64,000 bases of DNA from the NCBI GenBank assembly GCA_963824475.1, contig CAWGPR010000003.1, forward strand, positions 496,001-560,000. Direction: 5' to 3'. Made by a program: the position numbers and the translations under genes. The notes below the pieces were generated by a model. That model saw only the letters and a list, made by a program, of their open reading frames with translations, had not been told where the DNA came from and ran no database searches. The stretch's first letter is position 1. Each line of letters opens with the position of its first letter. This DNA is from Roseiarcus sp963824475 (GTDB lineage: Bacteria; Pseudomonadota; Alphaproteobacteria; Rhizobiales; Beijerinckiaceae). Shown piece after piece: positions 54,292 to 62,398 of this stretch.

Positions 54292-54392
54292 CGGCGCCGC
54301 CTCAAGCATTCTTCGAGGCCCCGCTTCGCGGGCTCCTTAGCGACGGTGTTGGCGGTGGTTTGCCCCGCGATAATCGAGCAGCCCGCGAGCCA

Positions 54393-55249
54393 TCAACGCT
54401 CTTCCCCAGAGGCAAACAGTCCCTGCGGCCGCACGATCAGGGTGACCACCATCACGGCATAGATGATGAAGGCGCCGATCGAGGGCGCGTAATATTTGCC
54501 CGCGACATCGAGCACACCCAGCAGGAGCGAGCCGAATAGGGCCCCCATGATCCCGTTCGAGCCGCCAATGGTGACGACGATGAGGAACGTCACCAGGAAC
54601 TTCACCGGAAACGAAGGATCGATGCCGCCGACGACATCGGCGGCCAGCGCTCCCCCTAAGCCCGCGAGTCCGCTTCCGACCGCGAAGGCGACGGCGAAGA
54701 TGCGGTCGACATTGATGCCCAAACCCTGAGCGACGCGCGCGTCGTCCACCGCCGCTCTGAGCTGCGCGCCAAACCGGGTCTTGATCAGGAATGTTTGCAG
54801 CGCCGCGGCGATCGCGCCGCACACGGCGATGATGAACAGCCGGTAGACGCCGATGCCCACGCCATGGATCTCTATGCGCCCGCTGAGCCAGGCCGGCAGA
54901 TGAACCTGCTGCGGCGCATCGCCGATGAGGTAGGCGGCGATCGGCATCGCCATCAGCACGAGGCCAATGGTGAACAGCACCTGATCGAGCGGGCTTGCGC
55001 CGTAGAGCCGCCGATAGAGGGTGCGCTCGAGCGCGACGCCGAGAAGCGCCGGAATGACGAAGGCCGCCGGCAGGGTGACGAGAAACGGAGCGCCGGCGCG
55101 GTTCATGAGCAGCGCCGTCACGTAACCATTGCGAAAGCGCCGTGGGCGAGGTTGATGAAGTTCATCAACCCCAGCGTCACCGACAGTCCGCTCGCCAGCA
55201 CGAACAGCAGCATGCCATAGGCCACGCCGTCGAGCAGGATGGTCAGCAT
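54393..55249 (-). pseudogene. livH: Branched-chain amino acid-type ABC permease (LivH), frameshifted
   Basis: The N-terminal helix MLTILLDGVAYGMLLFVLAS and the LMNFINLAHGAFAM stretch are in one frame from 55249. YVTALLMNRAGAPFLVTLPA and the rest to the IVRPQGLFASGEER end are in another. The break is near 55126, where at least one base (or one base plus two codons, since a Gly-Gly is missing) has been lost. The corrected protein would be about 285 residues, normal for LivH. No livM, livG or livF lies next to it, so the transporter is incomplete here. Confidence 0.8.
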
Positions 55250-55282
55250 CGAGCGCTTATCGTCTCCTGGCGGTCTCGGCGG

Positions 55283-56455
55283 TCAGTGCTTCGCGGCTTT
55301 GTAGGGATCCTTCACGTCGGGGATGGTCGCGAACTCGACATTGTAAAGCGCGCCGTCCTTCTTCTCGACCTTGCGCACATAGATGTTCTGCACCATGTCG
55401 CGCGTTTCCGGATCGATCGAGACCGGCCCGCGCGGGCTCATCCAGCTCATGCCTTTCATCGCCGCGATCAGCGCATCGCCGCTGGCGTCGCCCTTGGTCT
55501 TCTCGAGCGCCTGATAGACGAGCGCCATGCCGTCATAGCCGCCGACCGCTATGAAATTCGGCCGCATGCCGTTGTTGGCCTTTTCGAATGCGGCCACGAA
55601 GGCTTTGTTCTCGGGCGAGTTGTGGGCGGCGGAATAATGGTGTGTGGTCACCACGCCGAGCGCCGAATCACCGATGTCGGCGAGGAGGTCGTCGTCGGTC
55701 ACGTCGCCGGTGCCGATCAGCTTGATCCCGGACTTGTCGAGGCCGCGCTCGACGAATTCCTTCATGAACACCGCGCCCTGGCCAGACGGCACAAAGACGA
55801 ACACCGCGTCAGGGGCGTCGTCCTGCACGCGTTGCAGGAAAGGCGCGAAATCCGGATTTTTCAGCGGCACGCAAATCTTTTCCTTGATCGTTCCGCCACC
55901 CTTCTCGAAGGCGTCGGCGAACCATTTCTCGGCGTCAATGCCGGGGCCGTAGTCGGTGATGAGGGTGACAACCTTCTTGATCCCGTTCTTGACCGCCCAT
56001 TGGGCCATTGGGACCGACGCCTGGGGCAGTGTGAACGAGGTGCGGACGATATAGGGCGATTTCTCGGTGATCATCGCGGTCGCGGCGGCGGTGACGATCT
56101 CGGGGACCTTCGCTTCCGTCGCAACCGACGCGGCGGCCAGCGCGAGCGGCGTCAGCCCGAAACCCATCAGAACCTTGGCGTGGTCGTTGCCGACAAGCTC
56201 CTCGGCGAGGCGCTTGGTCACGTCCGGCGCGCCGGTGTCGTCCTTGATCTCAAGGACGATTGTCTTGCCGGCGACCGTGTCGCCGCGCTGTTGCATGTAG
56301 AGTTCGGCGGCGGCGCGTTCTTGCTTGCCGGTCGAGGCGAAGGGGCCGGTCATCGGCAGGATCATGCCGATGGTGACGGTGTTGTCGTCCGCTCTGGCCA
56401 CGCCTGTGCCCAGCGCCGCGCCAAACGCGGCGGCCAGCATCCAATATTTCAACAT
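55283..56455 (-). CDS. Branched-chain amino acid-type ABC transporter substrate-binding protein
   Basis: This 390-residue periplasmic binding protein is of the LivK family (Peripla_BP_6). A signal peptide covers about 1-22 (WMLAAAFGAALGTGVARA). The mature part has the family opening VTIGMILPMTGPFASTGKQE, a central ELVGNDHAKVLMGFGLTPLA and AVGGYDGMALVYQALEKT near 290. ATG 56455 is preceded by GGAGGAGAAGGG. It lies 33 bases upstream of livH. Homologues bind amino acids, amides or aromatic acids; given the nearby lig genes an aromatic substrate is possible but unproven. Confidence 0.88.
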   Translation of the reverse strand: MLKYWMLAAAFGAALGTGVARADDNTVTIGMILPMTGPFASTGKQERAAAELYMQQRGDTVAGKTIVLEIKDDTGAPDVTKRLAEELVGNDHAKVLMGFGLTPLALAAASVATEAKVPEIVTAAATAMITEKSPYIVRTSFTLPQASVPMAQWAVKNGIKKVVTLITDYGPGIDAEKWFADAFEKGGGTIKEKICVPLKNPDFAPFLQRVQDDAPDAVFVFVPSGQGAVFMKEFVERGLDKSGIKLIGTGDVTDDDLLADIGDSALGVVTTHHYSAAHNSPENKAFVAAFEKANNGMRPNFIAVGGYDGMALVYQALEKTKGDASGDALIAAMKGMSWMSPRGPVSIDPETRDMVQNIYVRKVEKKDGALYNVEFATIPDVKDPYKAAKH

Positions 56456-56630
56456 CAACCCTTCTCCTCCCGCTCGGCTTTCACGTTGGCCAACCTGCGA
56501 TTGTCGTATGTCCCGACGCTAGCCCCTCGGGCGCAGGAGCGAAAGAGAGACCTTGGGCGTATGTCGATTGGCGGAGGCGCCGGGCAGACAGCCGAAGGTG
56601 GGGTTCGCCTCTGATCTGATACGTTGTGGC

Positions 56631-57074
56631 ATGTTCATTGCCCCGCCAGTCATTCCCGAACTTGACGTTGCCGATCTAGGCCGATCCTTGAGCTTCTACG
56701 TGGACGCTCTTGGATTCAGTGTCCGCTTTGAACGCCCCGAGGAGCGGTTTGCATATCTTACCCGCGGACCCGTCCATTTGATGCTCGAACAGGCAGATGG
56801 GCCCGGACGCCGGTTCCGCACGGCTCCCCTGGAATACCCGTTCGGGAGAGGGATGAACCTTCAGATCCAGGTTCCCGACGTCGACCTTCTTCACGCGCAG
56901 GCGTTGAGGGCAGGTGCGACCATCGATATCCCGCTTGAGGAGCGCTGGTACCGACAGGGTAACGAAGAAGCGGGCAATCGGCAGTTCGTCGTCCTCGACC
57001 CAGATGGCTATCTCCTTCGCTTCTTCAGCAGCCTTGGCAGACGGCGATCTGCGCAGTCGCCCGCCGCCCGTTGA
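56631..57074 (+). CDS. VOC-superfamily (glyoxalase/bleomycin resistance-like) protein
   Basis: This 147-residue protein has two beta-alpha-beta-beta-beta units: IPELDVADLGRSLSFYVDAL then LGFSVRFER in the first, and MNLQIQVPDVDLLHAQALRA with FVVLDPDGYLLRFF in the second. This is the pattern of bleomycin-resistance-like VOC proteins. The DPDGY end is typical; a metal site is not obvious, since the His and Glu ligands of glyoxalase I are not all present. ATG 56631 is preferred over the ORF start at 56553. It stands alone between divergent units. Confidence 0.8.
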   Translation: MFIAPPVIPELDVADLGRSLSFYVDALGFSVRFERPEERFAYLTRGPVHLMLEQADGPGRRFRTAPLEYPFGRGMNLQIQVPDVDLLHAQALRAGATIDIPLEERWYRQGNEEAGNRQFVVLDPDGYLLRFFSSLGRRRSAQSPAAR

Positions 57075-57165
57075 CCTGTACGATCGCTCAATGCAATCCG
57101 GCTTCGGTCGATCGAAGATGGAAGGGGCATAAATCCTCGCTGGCGAAGCGCCTTAGCAACTCCCT

Positions 57166-58096
57166 TCAGCCCTCGCGGGCGGCCGGATCGAGCGCGGCGA
57201 GAATCCGGTCGGCGAGCGCGCCATAGTCGGCGACCTCCGCCGCGTTAGCGCGCAAGCCGAGTTCGCCGATGGCCTGCTGCCAGCCGACGCAGGCGCGCGA
57301 CATCTCGCCCTTAAGACCAAGCAGATCGACGGTCAGCGCGACTTCGCGCATTTCCGCCGCCCGCCGGACCCCATGGGTCATCACCCGCTCCAGCATATAG
57401 GCCGAGCGCTTCTTCCAGTCGAAGCCGGGGTAGGTGTCGTCGAGCGAATCGAGGACGGTCTCGATGACGCCTGCTTTCCGCCCGGCCAACACGCATTCGC
57501 AGACGAGCGCCTCGAGTTCCCTTCATCATGATGGATCGGATCATCTTGACGGACGAAGCGGCGCCGACCGGGCCGTCGTGGATCTTGGCCGACATGCCGA
57601 GTGACGCGAGCGCCGCCGCCGCGGCTTCGACATGCGGGCCGCTGATCAGGAGCGGAGTCCGGTGCAGGCGCGGATGAACCGGCGCCATCACGGCGACGTC
57701 GACATACCGTCCGCCCGCGGCCTCGACCTCCTGCGCGGTGCGCGACTTAGTTTGCGGGGCGCAGGAATCGCAATCGAAGAAGAGCGCGCCTTTCGTGAGG
57801 CCCGGCAGCGCCGCCATCGCGGCTTCGTGCGCCTGATCGGCGGTGACGACGGAGAACACCGCCTCCGCGCCCGTGACCGCCTCGGGCGCGGTCGAAGCGC
57901 CAAGCACCTTCGCCGCCGCGTAGTCGGCTCGCTTCGCCGTTCGGACGGCGTGATCGGGCGAATCGGTCTTGATGTCGTACGCGCAAATGCGCGCCTTGAA
58001 GTCTGGGTTGGTGCGCCAGCCATCGAGGAAGGCGCGGGCCGCCTCGCCGAAGCCGAGAAAAGCGATGGAGCCCGAGCTTATCGTTGAGTCCGGCAT
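57166..58096 (-). pseudogene. NAD(P)-binding dehydrogenase with DUF1932 C-terminus, frameshifted
   Basis: The N-terminal Rossmann domain (SIAFLGFGEAARAFLDGW, FSVVTADQAHEAAMAALPGL and FDCDSCAPQTKSRTAQEVEA) runs from 58096 and reaches the substrate-domain motif KMIRSIMMKG. The C-terminal DUF1932 domain (ECVLAGRKAGVIETVLDSLD onward) continues in another frame to 57166. Removing one A in GGAACTCGAG at about 57517 joins them as MMKGLEALV in a protein of about 309 residues. Relatives of 6-phosphogluconate/beta-hydroxyacid dehydrogenases of this type occur in lig gene clusters. Sequencing error is possible. Confidence 0.8.
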
Positions 58097-58333
58097 GGGG
58101 TCGCCCAACCTATCCCTGCACGCTTAAGGCAGTTTCGCGCGCTTAACTAATGAATGATGGGCGCAGGCGCCAGCGGTTCGGAGGCCGCGGCTCGGTCGTC
58201 CCAGACTCGAAGTTTGCGGCGGGACCGCCCTTCGCTAATATCTCTCGCGACACAACTTGCCCGCCGCAAGGGAGGAGCCGGCTTCCATGAATCAGGCGTT
58301 CCGAACGGCCGTCTTCCCGCTCCGCGTCACGTC

Positions 58334-59035
58334 GTGGCGAAGCCTTTGAGCGGGCGGCTCACTGGCTTGTCTTCGATGGCGACCCGGCACATCCTGGCTG
58401 ATCTGGCTCGGGACTATGAAGCCCGCAAGGGAACCCACGTCGAAATCCGCTCGATGGGCGGCGTTGAAGCCGCGAAATTGGTGCGGGCCGGCGAGGCGAC
58501 GGACGTCGTCGTGCTGGCTTCGAAGGTCATGGCGAGCCTGGAGGCTGAAGGCCATCTCGCCAAAGGCAGCATAAAGGACTTCGCGCGATCGGAGATCGGC
58601 ATTGCCGTCCGCGCGGGCTCGCCACGGCCGAGCATTGCAAACGGACAAGCGGTCAAACAGGCCATGCTGGATGCGCGAAAGATTTGCTACTCGACCGGCC
58701 CGAGCGGCGATCACTTGAAGGCGTTGTGTGAGACATGGGGCTTCGCCGACTCCGTGTTGGCGCGCGCGCTTGTCGCACCGCCGGGCGTGCCGGTGGCCAC
58801 GCTGTTGGCGAACGGCGAAGCCGATCTCGGTGTTCAGCAACTGAGCGAACTCATTGGTCAACCCGGCGTCGAGGTCGTCGGTCCTCTGCCGCCCGAGATT
58901 CAAGCCGTAACCGTGTTCTCGGCCGGCGTAGCGAGCAAATCCGTGGACCCCGAGGCCGCGCACGCCTTCGTCGCCTTTATGACCTCGGCCGAGACTGCCG
59001 GCGCAAAACGGCGCTATGGCATGGAGCCGGCATGA
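58334..59035 (+). CDS. ModA-like extracellular-solute-binding-fold protein in the lig cluster
   Basis: This protein of about 233 residues has the type II periplasmic binding fold of the ModA/SBP_bac_11 group: LTGLSSMATRHILADLARDY near the start, then VEIRSMGGVEAAKLVRAGEA, TDVVVLASKVMASL, GIAVRAGSPRPSI and ADLGVQQLSELIGQPGVEVV. GTG 58334 is the chosen start. No classical signal peptide is visible from it or from the longer open frame beginning at 58154, so the protein may be cytoplasmic. It is 19 bases upstream of ligJ on the same strand and may act with the protocatechuate pathway. It has no transporter partner here. Confidence 0.7.
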   Translation: MAKPLSGRLTGLSSMATRHILADLARDYEARKGTHVEIRSMGGVEAAKLVRAGEATDVVVLASKVMASLEAEGHLAKGSIKDFARSEIGIAVRAGSPRPSIANGQAVKQAMLDARKICYSTGPSGDHLKALCETWGFADSVLARALVAPPGVPVATLLANGEADLGVQQLSELIGQPGVEVVGPLPPEIQAVTVFSAGVASKSVDPEAAHAFVAFMTSAETAGAKRRYGMEPA

Positions 59036-59054
59036 ATCCGAAAGAGGCGCGCCT

Positions 59055-60083
59055 ATGATCATCGATTGCCACGGGCACTACACGACCGCTCCCAAGGCCC
59101 TCGAGGCGTGGCGCAACCGGCAGATCGCCGGCATCAAGGATCCCGCCCAGGCGCCCAGGGTCGCGGAGCTCAAGATCAGCGACGACGAGCTTCGCGAGTT
59201 GATCGAATCGAACCAGCTGCGCCTGATGAAGGAGCGGGGCTGCGATCTGACGATCTTCAGCCCCCGCGCCAGCTTCATGGCCCATCACATCGGCGATTTC
59301 GCCATAAGCTCGACCTGGGCCTCGATCTGCAACGAGCTTTGCTTCCGCGTCTCGAAGCTCTTTCCCGACCATTTCATCGGCGCGGCGATGCTGCCGCAGA
59401 GCCCCGGCGTCGATCCCAAGACCTGTATTCCCGAGCTTGAGAAAAGCGTCCGGGACTACGGCTTCGTCGCCATCAATCTCAATCCCGATCCGTCCGGGGG
59501 CAGATGGACCAGTCCTCCGCTGACCGATCGCTCATGGTATCCGATCTATGAGAAGATGGTCGAGTGGGACATCCCGGCGATGGTGCATGTCTCGACCAGC
59601 TGCAATCCGTGCTTCCACACCACCGGCGCCCATTACATCAACGCCGACACGACCGCGGTCATGCAGTTCATCCAGGGCGATCTGTTCAAGGATTTCCCGA
59701 CCCTGCGCTTTGTCGTTCCGCACGGCGGCGGCGCCGCGCCTTATCATTGGGGCCGCTATCGCGGGCTCGCGCAGGAATTGAAGAAGCCGCTGCTCACCGA
59801 GCAATTGCTGAAGAACGTCTTCTTCGACACCTGCGTCTATCATCAGCCGGGCGTCGATCTCCTGACCAAAGTGATCCCTGTCGACAACATCCTGTTCGCC
59901 AGCGAAATGATCGGCGCGGTGAGGGGCATCGACCCTGAGACCGGCCATTACTACGACGACACCAAGCGTTACATCGAGGCGACGGGGAACCTCAGTCCCG
60001 AGGATCGCCGCAAGGTCTACGAAGGCAACGCACGGCGGGTCTATCCGCGCCTCGACAAGGCGCTTAAAGCGCGAGGCCGATAG
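59055..60083 (+). CDS. ligJ: 4-oxalomesaconate hydratase (amidohydrolase family)
   Basis: This 342-residue zinc-dependent hydratase of the amidohydrolase fold converts 4-oxalomesaconate to 4-carboxy-4-hydroxy-2-oxoadipate in protocatechuate 4,5-cleavage. Metal ligands are seen as IIDCHGHYTT at the start (His7, His9) and a His in VVPHGGGAAPYHWGR near 225. The FASEMIGAVRGIDPETGHYY block near 280-300 is characteristic of LigJ/GalB-type hydratases. The length equals SYK-6 LigJ within a residue or two. ATG 59055 follows the ModA-like gene by 19 bases. The two-way terminator at 60164 lies about 80 bases after its stop. Confidence 0.88.
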   Translation: MIIDCHGHYTTAPKALEAWRNRQIAGIKDPAQAPRVAELKISDDELRELIESNQLRLMKERGCDLTIFSPRASFMAHHIGDFAISSTWASICNELCFRVSKLFPDHFIGAAMLPQSPGVDPKTCIPELEKSVRDYGFVAINLNPDPSGGRWTSPPLTDRSWYPIYEKMVEWDIPAMVHVSTSCNPCFHTTGAHYINADTTAVMQFIQGDLFKDFPTLRFVVPHGGGAAPYHWGRYRGLAQELKKPLLTEQLLKNVFFDTCVYHQPGVDLLTKVIPVDNILFASEMIGAVRGIDPETGHYYDDTKRYIEATGNLSPEDRRKVYEGNARRVYPRLDKALKARGR

Positions 60084-60163
60084 CGCCGTCACGCTGGCGT
60101 CCAACCGATGATACAACCATCGCGTGAATCTCCTGCAAGCAAATGCAAATAAACCGCACCCAA

Positions 60164-60215
60164 AAGCGCCTAAACGCTAGGTAAATCGCTAGCGTTTACT
60201 AGCGCTTATTTTTCC
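60164..60215. terminator. Two-way intrinsic terminator after ligJ
   Basis: AAGCGC and TAAACGCTAG pair with CTAGCGTTTA and GCGCTT (10 + 6 bp, one small internal bulge) around an 8-base loop. On the plus strand the stem is followed by ATTTTT. On the minus strand the last stem bases run into TTTT. It can therefore end rightward transcription of ligJ and leftward transcription of the candidate small RNA. Confidence 0.75.
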
Positions 60216-60374
60216 GAATTTAGGCTTTTCAAAGGGTTGCGAGCGAAAAAATAGAGGAATCTGGCTCCGCTTCGCAACTCGCGCGTCGGGTTGTGATCAG
60301 GAACGTTTCAAATAGCCATACGCTTCTTCTCTCCCGCTCGGCTGCTGGCCAAGCGAGGAGAGATTCGGCACACA
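60164..60374 (-). ncRNA. Candidate structured small RNA, about 210 nt
   Basis: There is no open frame of note. A near-perfect promoter lies directly upstream and an intrinsic terminator ends the unit. The expected transcript starts near 60374. It folds a 13-bp hairpin at 60329..60362 (CTCTCC, CGCT and GGC pairing with GCC, AGCG and GGAGAG, with single-base bulges), a second stem at 60236..60278 (GTTGCGA with TCGCAAC) and the terminator stem. No known family (6S, tmRNA, RNase P RNA, 4.5S) was recognised. Expression is inferred only from these signals. Confidence 0.5.
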
Positions 60375-60380
60375 GGAATC

Positions 60381-60409
60381 TATATAGAGACAATTTCTGA
60401 TTTTGTCAA
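60381..60409 (-). promoter_or_regulatory. Sigma70 promoter TTGACA-17-TATATA, leftward
   Basis: On the minus strand a consensus -35 box is followed by exactly 17 bases and TATATA. It points away from the GIY-YIG gene and toward the ligJ 3' end, with no coding sequence before the terminator at 60164..60215. It is among the best promoter matches seen in the window. Confidence 0.65.
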
Positions 60410-60594
60410 GGAATTGTTCAGGAATTGGTTCGACACAAATTGCCGTGACCGAAACACAATCCGTTGGACCGGTTTCGGACCCGAAGCGGAACTTCTTTCT
60501 CTTGTTACCCGCTCGCTTGTCCGTAATCCAACATCAGAAGCGGTCGCGCCGCACCGTCAAGTGAGGCGGGCCGCTTCTAATTCCCGCTTGCCAG

Positions 60595-61095
60595 TCAGCG
60601 CTCCTCCTTCCTCGGGAGCTTTTCTGCCGGAGAGTCGATCCAATATTGAGAGGACACCTCTGGGAACAGCGATGACCTTCGACCAGTGTTGAATATTCTG
60701 ATCTCACTAAGCTTCATTACCGCACCACCTTGTTTGCTCATTGTGTTATAGCTCGGCTGATGGGCAAATATTAGCAACGATTCTATGACGTCAATCACGT
60801 CGTTATCAGGGACTGGATAAGACTCTATTTGATATTGATGTTTCCAATTCTTAAAATCGCCAATTGACGCGGCATAATAACTTACCGCATCTGGCTCCCA
60901 TTGGAGCCACGCGTGCTGATGAATTCTGTGCTTGGCCCCCTTCATCGTCTTGCCAATGTAGAGCGGAACGTTTCGGCCGTACAGTCCGTGCGTTCCGTAG
61001 ATAATGTAAAGCGCCGTGTTGTCTGGAATTTTATCGAGAGTCTGGTCGTTAAAGGGTCCTTCCCAATAAACGTCGAAAATACGTTCAGCTGCCAT
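60595..61095 (-). CDS. GIY-YIG domain protein
   Basis: This 166-residue protein has a GIY-YIG nuclease-like core: TALYIIYGTHGLYGRNVPLY then IGKTMKGAKHRIHQHAWLQW (residues about 28-70), with YIIYG and LYIGKT standing for the two tripeptides and Arg and His in the expected following helix. A Glu in VIDVIESLLIFAHQPSYNTM (near 108) matches the catalytic acid and Asn region. The codon use and base composition are clearly AT-richer than the neighbours, which suggests transfer. ATG 61095 is preferred over GTG 61101. It could be a repair, mobile or defence nuclease; the partner and target are unknown. Confidence 0.7.
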   Translation of the reverse strand: MAAERIFDVYWEGPFNDQTLDKIPDNTALYIIYGTHGLYGRNVPLYIGKTMKGAKHRIHQHAWLQWEPDAVSYYAASIGDFKNWKHQYQIESYPVPDNDVIDVIESLLIFAHQPSYNTMSKQGGAVMKLSEIRIFNTGRRSSLFPEVSSQYWIDSPAEKLPRKEER

Positions 61096-61700
61096 CTCCA
61101 CCCACTCCTCTGCGGCCCTCAGCGAATTGGATTCTCTGCTCTTAAAGGCAATGCCGCTCCGGCGTCATTTCGTCGCCGAAGGGCGACTTAGGCACAGCTG
61201 AGACATTCAGTAAATTCGGTATCTTTTGATTTTTCAATATGCAAATTCAGCTCGTCTCGCTCAAACTGATCCCCTGCGGCGATGAAGGTGACCCGCGTCA
61301 GGTGCTGCTCACAAGATCGGGGTCCGCCGCGCCCCGGTTGCGGAACGAGCAGGTTGCGGTACGTCGATTATGGGTGGACACCGGGCCTACCGGCATCACC
61401 AAGGAAAGCCCGCTCCCCGCCCAAAGCGGCCCGAACCCAAGTAAGGCTCATGAGCTGGCGCCCCACAGCGGATGGCGCCACCCGGCCTCACGGCTTCCGG
61501 CCGCCAAACCGACAGCAAAATGTGAACGGAAACGCCAATTCAAATGAATTTCCATCGCACTACGCAGTAAAGTCGCGCGATCTCGCCGAACCCGGACCGG
61601 GCGCGTTGCGCCTGCGTCGGCATAAGGACTATGAAGTCGGGCGCGGGCCGATCTGCGCGTCTCGAAGGCGCGGCCACGCGGGAGGCCGAAGGAGGGAGCG
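61096..61700. other. Non-coding stretch upstream of ligK, with a candidate operator
   Basis: Some open frames exist here but none resembles a known protein. The left part, near 61200, is AT-rich. A perfect palindrome AATTCA-AA-TGAATT lies at 61537..61550, about 150 bases before the ligK start, and could be an operator for the ligKIAB operon. No clear promoter boxes or regulator gene were found. Confidence 0.35.
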
Positions 61701-62384
61701 ATGACCGAACTCGGTGTCGTCAGACGCAAAGTCAAGCGCGCGGACCGCGCCGCCGTCGATGAGCTTGGCCGCTGTGGCGTGGCGACCGTGCATGAGGCGA
61801 TGGGGCGCCTCGGCCTCATGAAGCCCTACATGCGGCCGATCTATCCCGGCGCGCGCGTTTCCGGAACGGCGGTCACGGTTCTCCTGCACCCGGGCGACAA
61901 TTGGATGATGCATGTCGCCGCGGAGCAGATCGAGCCGGGCGACATTGTCGTCGCGGCGCTGACCTCAGACTGCACCGACGGCTATTTCGGCGATCTCTTG
62001 GGCACGAGCTTCATGGCCCGGGGCGCCAAGGCCCTCATCATCGACGCCGGCGTGCGCGACGTGAAAACGCTGACCGAGATGGGCTTTCCCGTGTGGAGCA
62101 AGTGCGTAAGCGCCAAGGGCACGGTGAAGGCGACGCTGGGCTCGGTCAACGTGTCCGTGGTCTGCGCCGGCGCGGCGGTCAGGCCTGGCGATGCGATCGT
62201 CGCTGACGACGACGGGGTCGTCGTCGTGCCGGCCGAATGGGCGGGTAAGACAGCCGAGGCGGCGAAAGCGCGGGAGGCCAACGAGGACGACAAGCGCGCC
62301 AAGCTCGCCGCCGGCGTGCTCGGCCTCGACATGTACAAGATGCGTGAGCCGCTCGAAAAGGCGGGCCTCAAGTATGTCGACTGA
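61701..62384 (+). CDS. ligK: 4-carboxy-4-hydroxy-2-oxoadipate aldolase
   Basis: This 227-residue class II aldolase of the RraA-like fold splits 4-carboxy-4-hydroxy-2-oxoadipate into pyruvate and oxaloacetate, the last step of protocatechuate 4,5-cleavage, and can decarboxylate oxaloacetate. Visible family elements are VATVHEAMGRLGLMKPYMRP, then PGDNWMMHVAAEQIEPGDIV, LGTSFMARGAKALIIDAGVR with the Arg-Asp metal/substrate pair, and IVADDDGVVVVPAEWA. A strong GGAGGG site precedes ATG 61701. It is first in the ligK-ligI-ligA-ligB operon, with gaps of 14, 3 and 1 bases. Confidence 0.92.
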   Translation: MTELGVVRRKVKRADRAAVDELGRCGVATVHEAMGRLGLMKPYMRPIYPGARVSGTAVTVLLHPGDNWMMHVAAEQIEPGDIVVAALTSDCTDGYFGDLLGTSFMARGAKALIIDAGVRDVKTLTEMGFPVWSKCVSAKGTVKATLGSVNVSVVCAGAAVRPGDAIVADDDGVVVVPAEWAGKTAEAAKAREANEDDKRAKLAAGVLGLDMYKMREPLEKAGLKYVD

Positions 62385-62398
62385 AGGCGCTTGAAAAA

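Noticed and set aside
54070..54309. Small minus-strand ORFs between livH and rimP
   Set aside because: They overlap the predicted promoter and the inverted repeat and have no recognisable product.
61239..61704. Open frames of 102 and 140 codons upstream of ligK
   Set aside because: Low-complexity Arg/Pro/Gly products, no ribosome-binding site and no recognisable domain.
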